DNA of 64,000 nt from Phoronis australis (taxonomy: Eukaryota > Phoronida > Phoronidae), in NCBI GenBank assembly GCA_002633005.1, contig NMRA01000001.1:3696659-3760658 (forward strand), given 5' to 3'. Below, in pieces: positions 25,501 through 64,000 of the stretch. The stretch's first letter is position 1, and each line of letters opens with the position of its first letter. The position numbers and the translations under genes are program-made. The notes under the pieces were generated by a model. The model did not search any database. It was not told where the DNA came from and saw nothing but the letters and a program-made list of their open reading frames with translations.

Positions 25501-28500
25501 AACATTGCTGTTTTCTGACATTTTGTAACATATTTATGCAGTTGCTTGAAATTTTATTCTTGATCGACGACTGGCTAGACCACCCCCGATCCTTGTCTTA
25601 CTTCTTTGCATAGCATGTTTGGCGCAACGGCAAGAGAGCAATGCCAGGCTGTCCAGATAAGACAGCTAGCCGCAGAACCATCCGCTGAAAATGTCATTGA
25701 GTCACGGAGTATCGACTATAACATCCCAAACACAAAAAAACAGCAGAGTTAAGTTTTTCAAACTTTTATCACAACCAATTTTAAAACTGCTCTCTGAGTC
25801 AGAACTTGACAGCTACATTAGTTCGAGACTGCAACCATAAATTTGATGTCTGACCTCTGCAACATGTGAAGCTTGCACGCGCGCACTTAAGCAGGGTCAC
25901 ATCTTGAAACAGTTTTAATTCAAGTGGAGGCTTCGTGGTCACTGGTCGTCTGCGCACAGCAGGACGGCACAGGGCTATTACTCAGCAATTTTGTAAATTT
26001 AATAGTGAATGACTAATCTGAGGGCAAGAGAACCTTTGTTGGGATCATCCGCTGTTATGATGTTTTCAGTCATTTGGCGACGTGACGATAAAGCTCTTTG
26101 AAAAGGGCTAGCGTTCCGAGTATGATTGTCGTGTCGGGATTTAGATCGCCAGGTAAGATTAACCGCCCAGGGCGGTTGTCTGTCGTAATAAGCGCCCATG
26201 TCCAGTTAACCGCCCATCCCCTACTTTAGGTGGATTTTCGATTTAACTGCCCACTGCTCGGTTAACCGCCCTCCCCCGATTTTTTGGAGTCGCCAATTTA
26301 ACCGCCCAGGGCGTTAACCCGAACGATTACGGTATGTTGTTAATTGTTTGAATAAATAATCAAATTACCGAAGGGGAATTCTACTATGTTACCAAAAATT
26401 TTAAAAAATGAACTCATCTAAAAGTAAACCCATGGGCATATTTTCAGGGAATTTTCCAGTAATTGTTTTAAGAATGTTTCGAAAACCTGATGGATTGTTC
26501 TGAAAAACGTATGTAACATGCTTTGATGTAAAATTTGTTTATTTTGACAAAACGTTCTACTTTGGAATTGTGATTGGGTGATTTTGTTGGTTACTAACCA
26601 TACTGGCGCAGTATGAAGGACAGTTTTAATGACAGTTTTCGAAAATATACCCTCTCTTCCAAAAATATGCCCAGGCGTATATTCGGTTTCATTTAACATT
26701 TTTGAATCGCCACGTTTGGAATACGCACCCATGGGCCTATTTTTGGAAATTCTTGGTATCAATTTTGTACAATGAGGAAGCCTAAACTATAACCAAAAAA
26801 TATTGTTTGACCCGTCACAGTCACTTATCGTCGACCTTTCAAGGCCAACACCTGGTGTCATATATCTGTCTTAGATTAAAAAGTGCTAAAAACAAGACAC
26901 TTTTCATTCAAAATCAAAATAATGCCATATTTTCTTACTCAATACTATTGATCAAAGTTTCAATTCCCAGGGATTATTCATTAAGTCAGAAATCCTATAA
27001 CAGACGTATGCATAATCTGTCCATCCGTCACACCCACAAAAATACAAATTTCAATCTAATGAAAATATGCTTAGTGGTTATTTTTACTTTGCACACTTGT
27101 AGATGATAAAATGTCATACATGCAAGAATCTAAAACATGAAAATATTGATAAGACAGTAATAAAATCAAGTCAAGAAGTTTGTATTAAACTAAATGCCTT
27201 ACTAGTTTAGCAGTAGACAAGTATTATGCTTTACAGTATAGTCTAGTTAAACTTAGTAGAATTCAACTTGTCACTGAAATTAGATAGTTAGACCACATTT
27301 TAATAAAAATATAACAACATTTTTTATGAATTTATTTAGTGATCTTGTGTTGTTGTCCATCCATGTAAAAGATATCCCTATCTTTCGACAAGGGCAAGCA
27401 AAGTGACATCATAAAAAACTCCCTGAAATGCTCTGGAGTTTCAAATAAGAGTCCTAAATGACTACATGTCAAATTTCTGTTCTGCTAGAAACCTCATCTT
27501 TCACTTCCGCAGAAACATAATTAGTGGCTTCACTTTATACTTACTATGAGCCACGAAAAATATATTTCATCATTGAATATACAAGCGTACGGTTCACCGT
27601 GAAAAAAGGATTTCCCAGTTTGTCCGATGTGCAAGCAACCACCTGGGTAGCCCTCGGACTTGAAACCACCATGACAGTATATTTCTACAACTTTGCTCCA
27701 TGGTTAGCAACAGGTTCAACACATAACACATAGATAATTTGTAAGTAGAATTTAGAGGGGGGCCAAGGGGGCCATGGACCCCCTCTAAAACTCCCAGATT
27801 CCATTTGGCAGTTCAGGGGTGCACCGTCTGACGGGTAAAAATCCTGGCTAATACTCTGCCCAGGCCCCCCCTAAATAAAAATCTTGGATCCGCCCCTGCA
27901 AAAGACCACTTTTCTTTACTAAGTAAAAATTTGTGTTTCCACCTAAAGTGTGCTTTAACAAAAATGAAAGCGTACCAACAAAGCAACACTTGAATAAAGG
28001 AGAATAAAGACACAAGCAGTTATATGTACAAAGCACAATATTTGAAACTAAGATAAAATCTTCAATCTTGAATTTTTCTCAGTGTCCCAGTAATAGCTGG
28101 ATTGTTGGGTCATTCTATAACTCCAAAACTACTTATCAGAAATTGATACAAGATATCTCATTCGATTCATCAGATGACGTATCTCCATTCAGGTGATGAC
28201 AGATGTCATGTTCTACATCGTGTTCCCTTGATATCTGGACTAAAATGCAAGGTTCCCTACAGGTGGCCTGCTGCAACCATTTTCTTGTTCATTTCATCAA
28301 CAACCACGAGTTGCATCTGAGTCCATATATCAAGAGAAAGCGACGTCGGACATGAACTATGGTATCAGTTGGATGGAGATTAATGATTAGAGGTGTCTTT
28401 AGCCAATTTTTGGTGAGTACTTAGTAGAGGTCCACCTATCAAACTATAACCCTACTCGCCAATGCCCTTAGTAGGCCTAGTAGCTTTCAATGCCAGACCA

Positions 28501-28873
28501 TGGCCGGGGACATGGTTGTGTAACTTTTGGTTGTGTAACTATCTGTATGCAGCTACCCCAGGTAACATTTTGATTACCAAAATTTAGGCAAAAATGTGTT
28601 CCAAGGGACAACTACCTTCACTGGCATATCCAAAAATTCAGACAGTTACATGTCTAACCCGGAACCTTACTAACTCAACCAGACAACATTGACAGTCAAC
28701 AGTGCTAAAATTTCGTCATTCGGCCCGATCAATCAACTTATCAAGCCAGGATTCTGAGCGCGAGACTGGCTGATTTATCACACAGTACCTGTGGGAATGC
28801 CTAACTGCTTGCTCCCTCTACCAAATCCATGGATAACAGGTCCCTCTGCAAAATACGGGAAATTTTCATGCAT
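13529..28873 (-). CDS. RFK: Riboflavin kinase (flavokinase), complete (4 coding exons)
   Basis: ATP:riboflavin 5'-phosphotransferase; makes FMN, the first step of FMN/FAD synthesis, in the cytosol. Minus-strand exons: 28873-28789, 19724-19573, 16161-16059 and 13734-13529. All introns are GT-AG and the frame stays open, giving about 181 aa. Exon 1 reads MHENFPYFAEGPVIHGFGRG then SKQLGIPT; with exon 2 (ANFPDDVVGLLPPEM) it makes the flavokinase PTAN motif at residues 27-30, split by intron 1. Exon 2 continues GVYFGWASVDHGDVHKMVMS, IGYNPYF and NTKKTM. Exon 3 begins with ETHIM, carrying the family's catalytic glutamate (about E80), then DFYG and GHMRPQLNF. Exon 4 begins EQLIDAIHGDIREAW. Human RFK is about 155 aa; here the C-terminus is some 25 residues longer and unlike the family. 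Head-to-head with UGP2 and tail-to-tail with COMMD4. Confidence 0.94.
14519..15640 (-). repeat. Diverged tandem-like repeats in RFK intron 3
   Basis: Several phrases recur at irregular spacing: AAAATTGCCACTAGG (near 14672, 15108 and, altered, 15500), TTTCATGRAAATCCG-like text (near 15050 and 15445) and CTTAGAGTGGTATGGCC-like text (near 14912 and 15325). The pattern suggests old duplicated units of a few hundred bases. On the minus strand the phrase becomes a TTTCATGAAATTTGG-like motif resembling the units at 47640-48480. Confidence 0.45.
16740..16825 (+). repeat. tRNA-like SINE head
   Basis: GGTTCAAGTCC at 16809-16819 fits an RNA polymerase III B box and is flanked by a short GTGGG/CCCAC stem like a T-arm. 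A clear A box was not found. The LINE-type tail begins about 80 bp downstream at 16902, so the two may form one SINE. Confidence 0.4.
16902..16995 (+). repeat. LINE/SINE 3' tail copy in RFK intron 2
   Basis: AAAATGGTTCCA, CAGTGCCATGGACCCACCTG, ACGGCCAGAGCACACGTC and CCAGACCACC match, with divergence, the 3' tail of the LINE fragment at 20345-20735 and the copy at 6436. Confidence 0.6.
19305..19465 (-). mobile_element. tRNA-derived SINE
   Basis: On the minus strand the head reads TCCCGATGGCTCAGGGGACT (A-box-like, TGGCTCAGGGG) and, about 35 nt on, CTGGGTTCGAGGCC (B box GGTTCGAGGCC, 19395-19405). The body continues with TTTTCAGACTTATGTTCATT, GGTCACATG, GTGGCCAACAGGTGGCGTGC. The same body occurs at about 46795-46860. 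It lies next to RFK exon 2, about 110 bp past its donor. Confidence 0.7.
20345..20735 (+). pseudogene. Non-LTR retrotransposon fragment: end of ORF2 plus 3' tail
   Basis: A plus-strand frame from about 20350 to a stop at about 20620 reads FDGPLQLSPECGTDVESPKH, LVESCPAFYRLR, and ends FLKETGRLENFLHEEP. The Cys-x11-His-x5-Cys-P spacing and the position just before a 3' UTR fit the zinc-knuckle C-terminus of many LINE reverse transcriptases. No reverse transcriptase core is present upstream, so this is a 5'-truncated copy. The following tail (GTGCAATGGGCCCAACC, GAGGCCTGCGCACGTCTGAT, GACATCAGACCACCTG, then T8) recurs elsewhere in the window. It lies in RFK intron 1. Confidence 0.65.
20945..21532 (+). 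CDS. Unrecognised 195-codon open frame in RFK intron 1
   Basis: This is the longest open frame in the window, ATG-started and intronless, antisense to RFK. The translation has ordinary composition with several cysteines (LFEKCPQLIF, NCAVGLWPLC) and a weakly hydrophobic stretch near residues 125-165. I recognise no domain, signal peptide or catalytic motif. It begins about 200 bp after the LINE tail. It could be a chance frame, a captured gene fragment or a transposon remnant. Nothing but its length supports it. Confidence 0.2.
   Translation: MSTYYHFRGISNMKYVIFKQTVISALRDESDSYNVLFVLSLTEEENFSTWERTSPKLIFLDKNLPIITLSNCLENVVQVSANSPQFMDIYCPTRTKLFEKCPQLIFNEYNFNTEYSRYVNTGMYMFNCAVGLWPLCASIKLFSGSALNLTVLSHDLIVIPYLNSLVMLPECLRPQSTLQSFHRQSGRSHGRFVDN
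22597..22622. repeat. AAT-type microsatellite
   Basis: About 26 bp of AATAATAACAATAAT-type trinucleotide repeats lie in RFK intron 1. Confidence 0.8.
23928..26332. mobile_element. 2.4 kb DNA element with perfect 24-bp inverted ends
   Basis: The element starts CCGTAATCGTTCGGGTTAAC and ends with the exact complement; the inverted repeat is perfect over 24 bp (23928-23951 and 26309-26332). Both sides are flanked by TA, consistent with a TA target duplication. Inside each end is a run of GTTAACCGCCCA-like units. About 90 bp of this run (GCCCAT, CAGTTAACCGCCCATCCC, GTGGATTTTCGATTTAAC) also occurs in direct orientation at both ends. The interior is CpG-rich and shows no recognisable transposase. 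Confidence 0.8.
27751..27899 (-). mobile_element. GGCGGATCYAG MITE, copy A
   Basis: About 150 bp, minus relative to the copy at 39323: GGGGCGGATCCAAGATTTTT, GCCTGGGCAGAGTATTAGCC, AGGATTTTTACCCGTC, TGCCAAATGGAATCTGGGAG and a GGGGGTCCATGGCCCCC block. Non-coding, RFK intron 1. Confidence 0.7.
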
Positions 28874-29184
28874 GGTCCCAACCACAGAAATATGATAGGC
28901 CTGTATAATCTCAGAAAATCCTACTACGATCTAAAAAACACGTTTGCCAGCAGCAATCTTTTGTACACAAATCCTTTGTTGGTAGTCGTAAAGTTGCATC
29001 ATGTGACTTTTGAGTTAATTTTAAGTATTAACCCAAATATAATCAGATTGTTGGATATTTATTGGTTCTTGTTCCAAAAAATGATAGTTATTTTTTTGAA
29101 AATGTGTAGAATAAAATGATTTCATGTTAATTGTCGCAAATCAGTCGCGGTGTCAGCCGCTAGATGACACCACCAGCCTGAAGG
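28874..29184. promoter_or_regulatory. Shared (bidirectional) promoter interval RFK-UGP2
   Basis: About 311 bp separate the RFK start codon (minus, 28873) from the inferred UGP2 start codon (plus, 29185). Both 5' UTRs and both core promoters must lie here unless either gene has an upstream non-coding exon. I see no TATA box placed clearly for either gene. Just before the UGP2 ATG the sequence carries several CpGs (GTCGCAAATCAGTCGCGG). Confidence 0.6.
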
Positions 29185-59315
<30,131 letters not shown>

Positions 59316-59879
59316 ACAGCTGTTACCATCTCACTACTTATCTACCGTTTGAACAAACTCATTGGCTGTATTGGTCATTGCAGTTAAAATTTTAGTATCC
59401 CATGTGCAAACCTTATTGAGCTAGTTTCAATGGGTCCCCCAGATGAGTATGAAGAGTAGGTTAAGCAGAATGAGAGAGAAAAGCATTTTGTATTCACGCA
59501 AGCAGCAATATGTGGAGTGCTATTGTACGATTGTTGATAGATGAAAAGATTACTGTGTAACTCTTTTTATTCGAGTTGTTTCTGTAGTTGCTTAGATTTT
59601 GAACTAAAATATGTCCGTGTTGTGAGCGTGTGGCAAAAAATGAGATGGGTTTTGCCTCATGTCTCGTTGCAAATGAAGATCTGGCATTTAAAATATTTAT
59701 CTTGTGTTTCTTTGTTGTTGCGACGGATAAGACTTTAGGTCTATTGTCACATGATTTGTTTCCGGCGTAGTCCATCATTAAGTTTTAGGTGTCAATTAAA
59801 ATTAAGTTTGCTATCCCCTTGCACCATGAAAACACAAAATTCATACAACTCGAAACATTTTATTTGCATTCTTTTGACT

Positions 59880-59885
59880 AATAAA
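59880..59885 (+). terminator. Candidate poly(A) signal for UGP2
   Basis: AATAAA about 565 nt after the UGP2 stop codon. Later AT-rich sequence (60220-60240) could provide alternatives. Confidence 0.4.
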
Positions 59886-60663
59886 AGAATTAGTTTTTCA
59901 GTTGTAACCAAAATGAGCATGTTTGATTGTGGCTTTCCTCGTCAGACGAGTGAGGGTACAACTAAGGGATGAGATTTTTTAGAGACAGTAAATTAAATAT
60001 ATTGTCTTAGAATGTGCGACCAGTGTATTGTTTAGATGGGAGACTATTACAGGACTGTCAGTAATGAACAGAGTGTAAACTATGTGTTGGACTAGCATTA
60101 GTCAAATCACTTTGGAATGTGATGGTTTTCACTACAAGCACTCGTGTCTGCTGGACACAAAAACTTGCATTTAAGTTGCTGATGTAATATGTCAAAATGG
60201 AAAAAGTTGTATTGCCCTTTTTATTAAATTTTTAAAATTCAGGTCCTGTGAATTGTTGAACTGTTTGTACTGCACTGTATGTTTGTGCTTAAGAAATTTA
60301 AGTTTGGCACCTTCTAACTTTTTATTGTTACTTTCTTAGGTGTTCTTTAGTCTACAAGATTTCGGTATGAACAGAGAGCAGTGATTACTTCAGACTCACC
60401 CTAACGAGCAGATCAACAATAACAGCACAGAGTTCATGTCATTACAATTGCTATGCTTACAATTTTCTCCTGTCATATTAACAGTAACAAAGAGGAGGCC
60501 AAAAAGCTTGTAGTTCTGGTCTGCCCACTCATTTTGAAATCTAAAGGTTTTTCACATTAGCATCAATTTCAGCCTAACAAAAGCTAACAAACTTTAAACA
60601 CAGTCGCTTAGCAAGTGAGCCATGATTATCTGTTGACAATGCTTTGTGTTGCATGCACTAGTG

Positions 60664-60689
60664 CCCCCCCCCCCCCNCCCCCCCCCCAG
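60664..60689. repeat. Poly-C run with an ambiguous base
   Basis: About 25 consecutive C residues interrupted by one N. The N marks uncertain length in the assembly, so the true run length is unknown. Confidence 0.9.
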
Positions 60690-61258
60690 GAAAAGTTTTC
60701 AAGTGTTCTTAGTGATTTATTTGCACGATGATGAGATCATACATGTAGACAATAGACATTTAATGCAAGTACCATGAGTTTAAGAAAGCCAGCGCAGATT
60801 TGTGGACATTTTCTTAACGCCTTTCACCAAATGAATAACTATTGTCAACTATAAGTGCTATTTTTGCACCTACTGAACTCTTCTCAGGAGTCGTAACTGA
60901 AAATTTGCATCAACTTATTACATATCATTACCAAACTCCATTTTACGGATTAAATCTACCTTTAGCAGATGGCGAACTGAAAAAAAGGAATGTAAATACA
61001 ACAAAAACATATTTTTTTCAAAAAAGTTGTTCAGATTGAGCAAAACATGAAATTTTGCTTTCCATTCACAAATTGGACATGTTACTTCGCCTGGTTATAT
61101 AAAGAGTAAAACTCGCACAAGTTGTTCTAACTTAGACCAAGTTTTAGGAGTACGGTAAAATATCACCAATTTAGAGCGAAATTAATTGCCAATACTAATC
61201 TTTTGCAATTTTCAATGGCTTTTAACGTTGTGGACACCCACCCGCTAATTTGCAGTAT

Positions 61259-61660
61259 TTAACTTGAACGTGAAAGTGAATTTAATTTTGGTGCTACATG
61301 CGTCTCGTGGAAAAAAAGTTTCACATGTTGGCCATATAGTGTTCTAAAGTGGTGACATTTTACTGAAACCTCAATTTTTATGCTTGAACTTTCAGATTTG
61401 TCCTCGCTATGACAAAATCTCCGGGTCCAGTTACGTACGACTTGTGCAAGTATAGCTATATTGCAAAGGTGGAAGTCATTGCTTAATTTCTGTCTAGTGA
61501 AGCGATTACATAGCAGGATTGTGATCACACCTCTGGCAGTAATTCTTTTGCATTCTCCAACGTGTCTTACACCATAGAATTCTACAAATTGCACGCTCCC
61601 CTTCGTGTGCGCTGAACTAGAATGCATTAAGTATACCACAAATAAAAGGCTACAAACCAT
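61259..61660 (-). CDS. Unrecognised 133-codon frame with signal-like N-terminus
   Basis: From the first ATG the protein begins MVCSLLFVVYLMHSSSAHTK, a hydrophobic core followed by small residues, as in a secretory signal peptide with a possible cleavage after SSA or SAH. The remainder is basic and cysteine-containing (CKRITARG, FCHSEDKSESSS) without a known pattern. It is intronless, lies between two convergent genes and has no evident promoter. Probably chance; a small secreted-protein gene cannot be excluded. Confidence 0.15.
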   Translation of the reverse strand: MVCSLLFVVYLMHSSSAHTKGSVQFVEFYGVRHVGECKRITARGVITILLCNRFTRQKLSNDFHLCNIAILAQVVRNWTRRFCHSEDKSESSSIKIEVSVKCHHFRTLYGQHVKLFFHETHVAPKLNSLSRSS

Positions 61661-61828
61661 TTTCAAGTTGGTATAAAAACCAGCAAAATGTTTTCCCAGT
61701 ACCTATAAAAAGAGGAATCGTACCCATAAATTTATAAATTAACCAAAGAGTGCTAACATGTATTATCCAATCACTAATTTAAGTGCTTAAAACCACCATT
61801 TGCCTTGTTTTGACAAGTGACTACATTT

Positions 61829-62071
61829 AGGGCTTGGCATGACCAATGACAAAAAAGAGGAAAATTTCCCAAGTGAGGTATCGTTCCACAAATAGGCTTG
61901 TGCGATGGAAATATTTTTGTGTTAAAAATGTAACTGAAATAAACATTTGTTGCGGGAAGTCAAGATAATGATAAAAACGAGACGAAAAAGAGGACACTAA
62001 AAGTCAAATAAGAGGAAATCGAAACCAAAAAAGAGGAAATCCTCTTTGAAAAGGAACCTTTCCAAGCCCTG
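61829..62071. mobile_element. Small hAT-like MITE, 243 bp
   Basis: The left end AGGGCTTGGCATGACCAATG and the complement of the right end CAGGGCTTGGAAAGGTTCC share the CAGGGCTTGG terminus of the 49582-50088 element. Internal text is rich in AAAAGAGGAAAT units. Flanks (ACATT on both sides) hint at a target duplication. Confidence 0.6.
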
Positions 62072-63492
62072 CACATTGTCAACATCATTAAACCTTACTC
62101 TATAGCAGCGCACATCACGACCAGGAGTTCAACATCCCAAAAATGAATGTTTCTTAGCTCCAGGGACACGAAAGTGATGTATGAATGAACCCAGAGCCAG
62201 CGTGACGTGTCCACCAACATGCGAGTTTCTTGTACAACTTGTGCCACATCCATGCTTCTCCGACGTTTCGCAGTAAATTGAAGAGCCACAGCGTGCTCAA
62301 ATACCAAATTGCCGCAACCACTACAAACCCATCGCCTCTCCATTCCTTATTATACCATACACCATAGGAAAATGAGCAGCAAAATGCAACGACTTTTCAC
62401 ACTAACCACAAAGGAGGATGACAAACTCTGAGATTGGCGTCCCAATTCTACGCATTATGTATCGTCAAATACATGCTTTTAACTAGAGTTCATCTAATCG
62501 ACATATCAGCAGATAGTGTTTGTAGGTGTTCAACTGGTGGGGTTGTTTTTAGTGTTTTTGACATAAAATTGGTGGTTTTAAGCACTTTAAGCTGTGTAGG
62601 TAAAGTTTTGAAAATCTAGTATAGCTGAACTAGTTATAGATGGTTAACATGTTGAGGTGTGCATTGTGAAGTAATTGCGTTACAGAATACTGCATCTGAA
62701 GCAAGTATTATTAACATTGCGAGTTCGATTCGTACCACATATTTCGTGTAGGGCCCAATTGTCTTAGCTTTTCTCTAACATGAAAGTTATTTTACAGTGT
62801 CACAGGCACAATTATTGTACAGACATATCAAGATGAAATTTAAATGATGTGTACTCTACTCACAAGAAAACACAAACACAACATTCAATTTGACAAGACA
62901 CTTACAAGACAGACATTTGTAGTTCTCATCAATGACTTTGTTGACACTTCTCAGTGTCTTAAAATAATTAGAATGCACCAACAATAACTTAAATAACAAA
63001 AATAAATACTGTATCGTCCTTGTAGCCAATTGTACCCACATGACAAGAATTACAAATCATTGCATAAAATATTACTTAAATATCAGTTGGAAATAACAAT
63101 CCCACATTATGATACCAAAACAAAAATTCATTTGACATCTATACTATTTACATACTAAATTCTTATTTGTCATCATACACAGTAATCAACCAGACTGTGC
63201 CTAGGTCCAATACCATTCAAACGAAACTATGGGATGAAAACCAAAGAGAAAAACGATAAAGAGATCACCAGTCAAAGATAGCATAATTAGTACATATAAT
63301 AGTTACAATGTGAGACCTATGTGCAGAGATGAATTATAGTTTCGTGTATTGTAAACCACAACAAGCACTTGGTAGGAAAACTGTAATAACGGTATTCAAC
63401 AGCCCACAAACCAGCAAATCTGGACGGCTGTCTATCAAGCACTGCTAAATGTTATTCTGATGTACGGCAGTTGATTACCATAGTTGCATGTG

Positions 63493-63859
63493 TCACCTCT
63501 TCCAGATGTCGTCGATGGCAAAGTCCATGTCTTCTAAACCTTTCAGCGACCGGACATTCCCACAGTAGAATGCTAAGTCTGCGGTAACAAGCCTACGGTA
63601 ACAAGAAAATGTATTTGTGGTGAATGTTGAAACAAACTGCATGCCCAATATTTTTAATCAATCATCAAGTCAAAAGTGCTTCACAGTATTACTACACGCG
63701 CCATGGATATACGTCATTCTACCGACCTCCCAAAGCTTAAGCTTGAATATCCTAAAGCACTTACCCATGCTGTGGGCCTCCGTCATTAGCAACATTGAAC
63801 TTGACTAACTGAGTTTTAAGATTGGTCTTGAAGCATTCATTGATCTTTGTAAATAACGT
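63493..63859 (-). CDS. VPS54: VPS54 (GARP complex subunit), C-terminal exons, partial
   Basis: VPS54 belongs to the GARP tether that captures endosome-derived vesicles at the trans-Golgi. Two minus-strand exons are visible: 63859-63765 and 63592-63493, joined across a GTAAGT donor and a TAG acceptor, with a TGA stop. They read TLFTKINECFKTNLKTQLVK, FNVANDGGPQHG, LVTADLAFYCGNVRSLKGL and end DFAIDDIWKR. I matched this to the vertebrate VPS54 C-terminus, recalled as ending DLNMAEIWEQKR, without a database check. Position supports it: VPS54 lies convergent to UGP2 in human, as here. The rest of the gene is beyond the right edge. If the name is wrong, this is still the conserved end of a real gene. 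Confidence 0.72.
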
Positions 63860-64000
63860 CTGCAACAAAGGTGTATAATTGATACCCTGAGCACACTGAA
63901 TAGTATTACATTATAGTATCACAGTATAGTATCACATTATAAGGCACGACTAAGAACAGAATACTGGAATTTAAAAGTTTAGCTGCACAAGACCTCGTAC

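Larger units (their letters stand above)
19725..28788 (-). other. RFK intron 1 (9 kb), mostly transposon debris
   Basis: It splits the PTAN motif of RFK. It contains the LINE fragment, the 195-codon frame, a TAA/ATA simple run near 22597-22622, a C-run near 23471, the 2.4 kb TIR element (23928-26332) and a MITE at 27751. I see nothing recognisable in 21535-22590, 22625-23460 or 26335-27750. Confidence 0.7.
59316..63492. other. Convergent interval between UGP2 and VPS54
   Basis: This holds the UGP2 3' UTR (probably to about 59900), a poly-C run, a 133-codon open frame (minus), a small hAT-like MITE at 61829 and the VPS54 3' flank. I recognise no further exons. An 82-codon minus frame at 62095-62343 (with a CSGC motif) has no clear family. 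Confidence 0.55.

Noticed and set aside
28829-29119. 96-codon plus-strand open frame
   Set aside because: It overlaps RFK exon 1 in antisense and runs into the promoter interval; no family features.

Overview
The window is eukaryotic nuclear DNA from an animal. It is AT-rich, almost all non-coding, and its genes are split by GT-AG introns. The proteins stay close to human orthologues, often with only a few residues of length difference. The compact introns, the density of small DNA transposons and SINE/LINE debris, and the lack of vertebrate repeats suggest an invertebrate, perhaps a marine deuterostome or lophotrochozoan. The species cannot be named from the sequence. Most long open frames are chance frames; the real genes were found as short exons bounded by splice sites.

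Layout, left to right: (1) 550-1355 minus, the first two coding exons of MRPL9 (mitochondrial ribosomal protein bL9m), running off the left edge; (2) 3225-10161 plus, complete COMMD4, 9 coding exons, about 200 aa; (3) 13529-28873 minus, complete RFK (riboflavin kinase), 4 coding exons, about 181 aa, tail-to-tail with COMMD4; (4) 29185-59315 plus, UGP2 (UTP-glucose-1-phosphate uridylyltransferase), 14 coding exons, about 507 aa, head-to-head with RFK over a gap of about 311 bp; (5) 63493-63859 minus, the last two coding exons of a gene read as VPS54 (GARP tethering complex), tail-to-tail with UGP2 and running off the right edge.

The genes are housekeeping genes without one shared pathway: mitochondrial translation, COMMD/Commander trafficking, FMN synthesis, UDP-glucose synthesis and retrograde tethering. 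The linkage is informative. UGP2 and VPS54 are also convergent neighbours in human, and RFK and UGP2 appear to share a promoter region.

The space between exons is full of mobile-element remains: a 1.22 kb TTAA-flanked element carrying a broken THAP zinc finger (COMMD4 intron 8); a 2.4 kb element with perfect 24-bp terminal inverted repeats and GTTAACCGCCC-type subterminal repeats (RFK intron 1), plus two solitary ends; a LINE C-terminus whose 3' tail recurs in at least three other places; tRNA-like SINEs; two copies of a foldback family; several hAT-like MITEs; and minisatellites. A 1.1 kb direct duplication in UGP2 intron 2 with an N at its edge may be an assembly artefact. No prokaryotic system, CRISPR array or intact mobile-element gene was seen.
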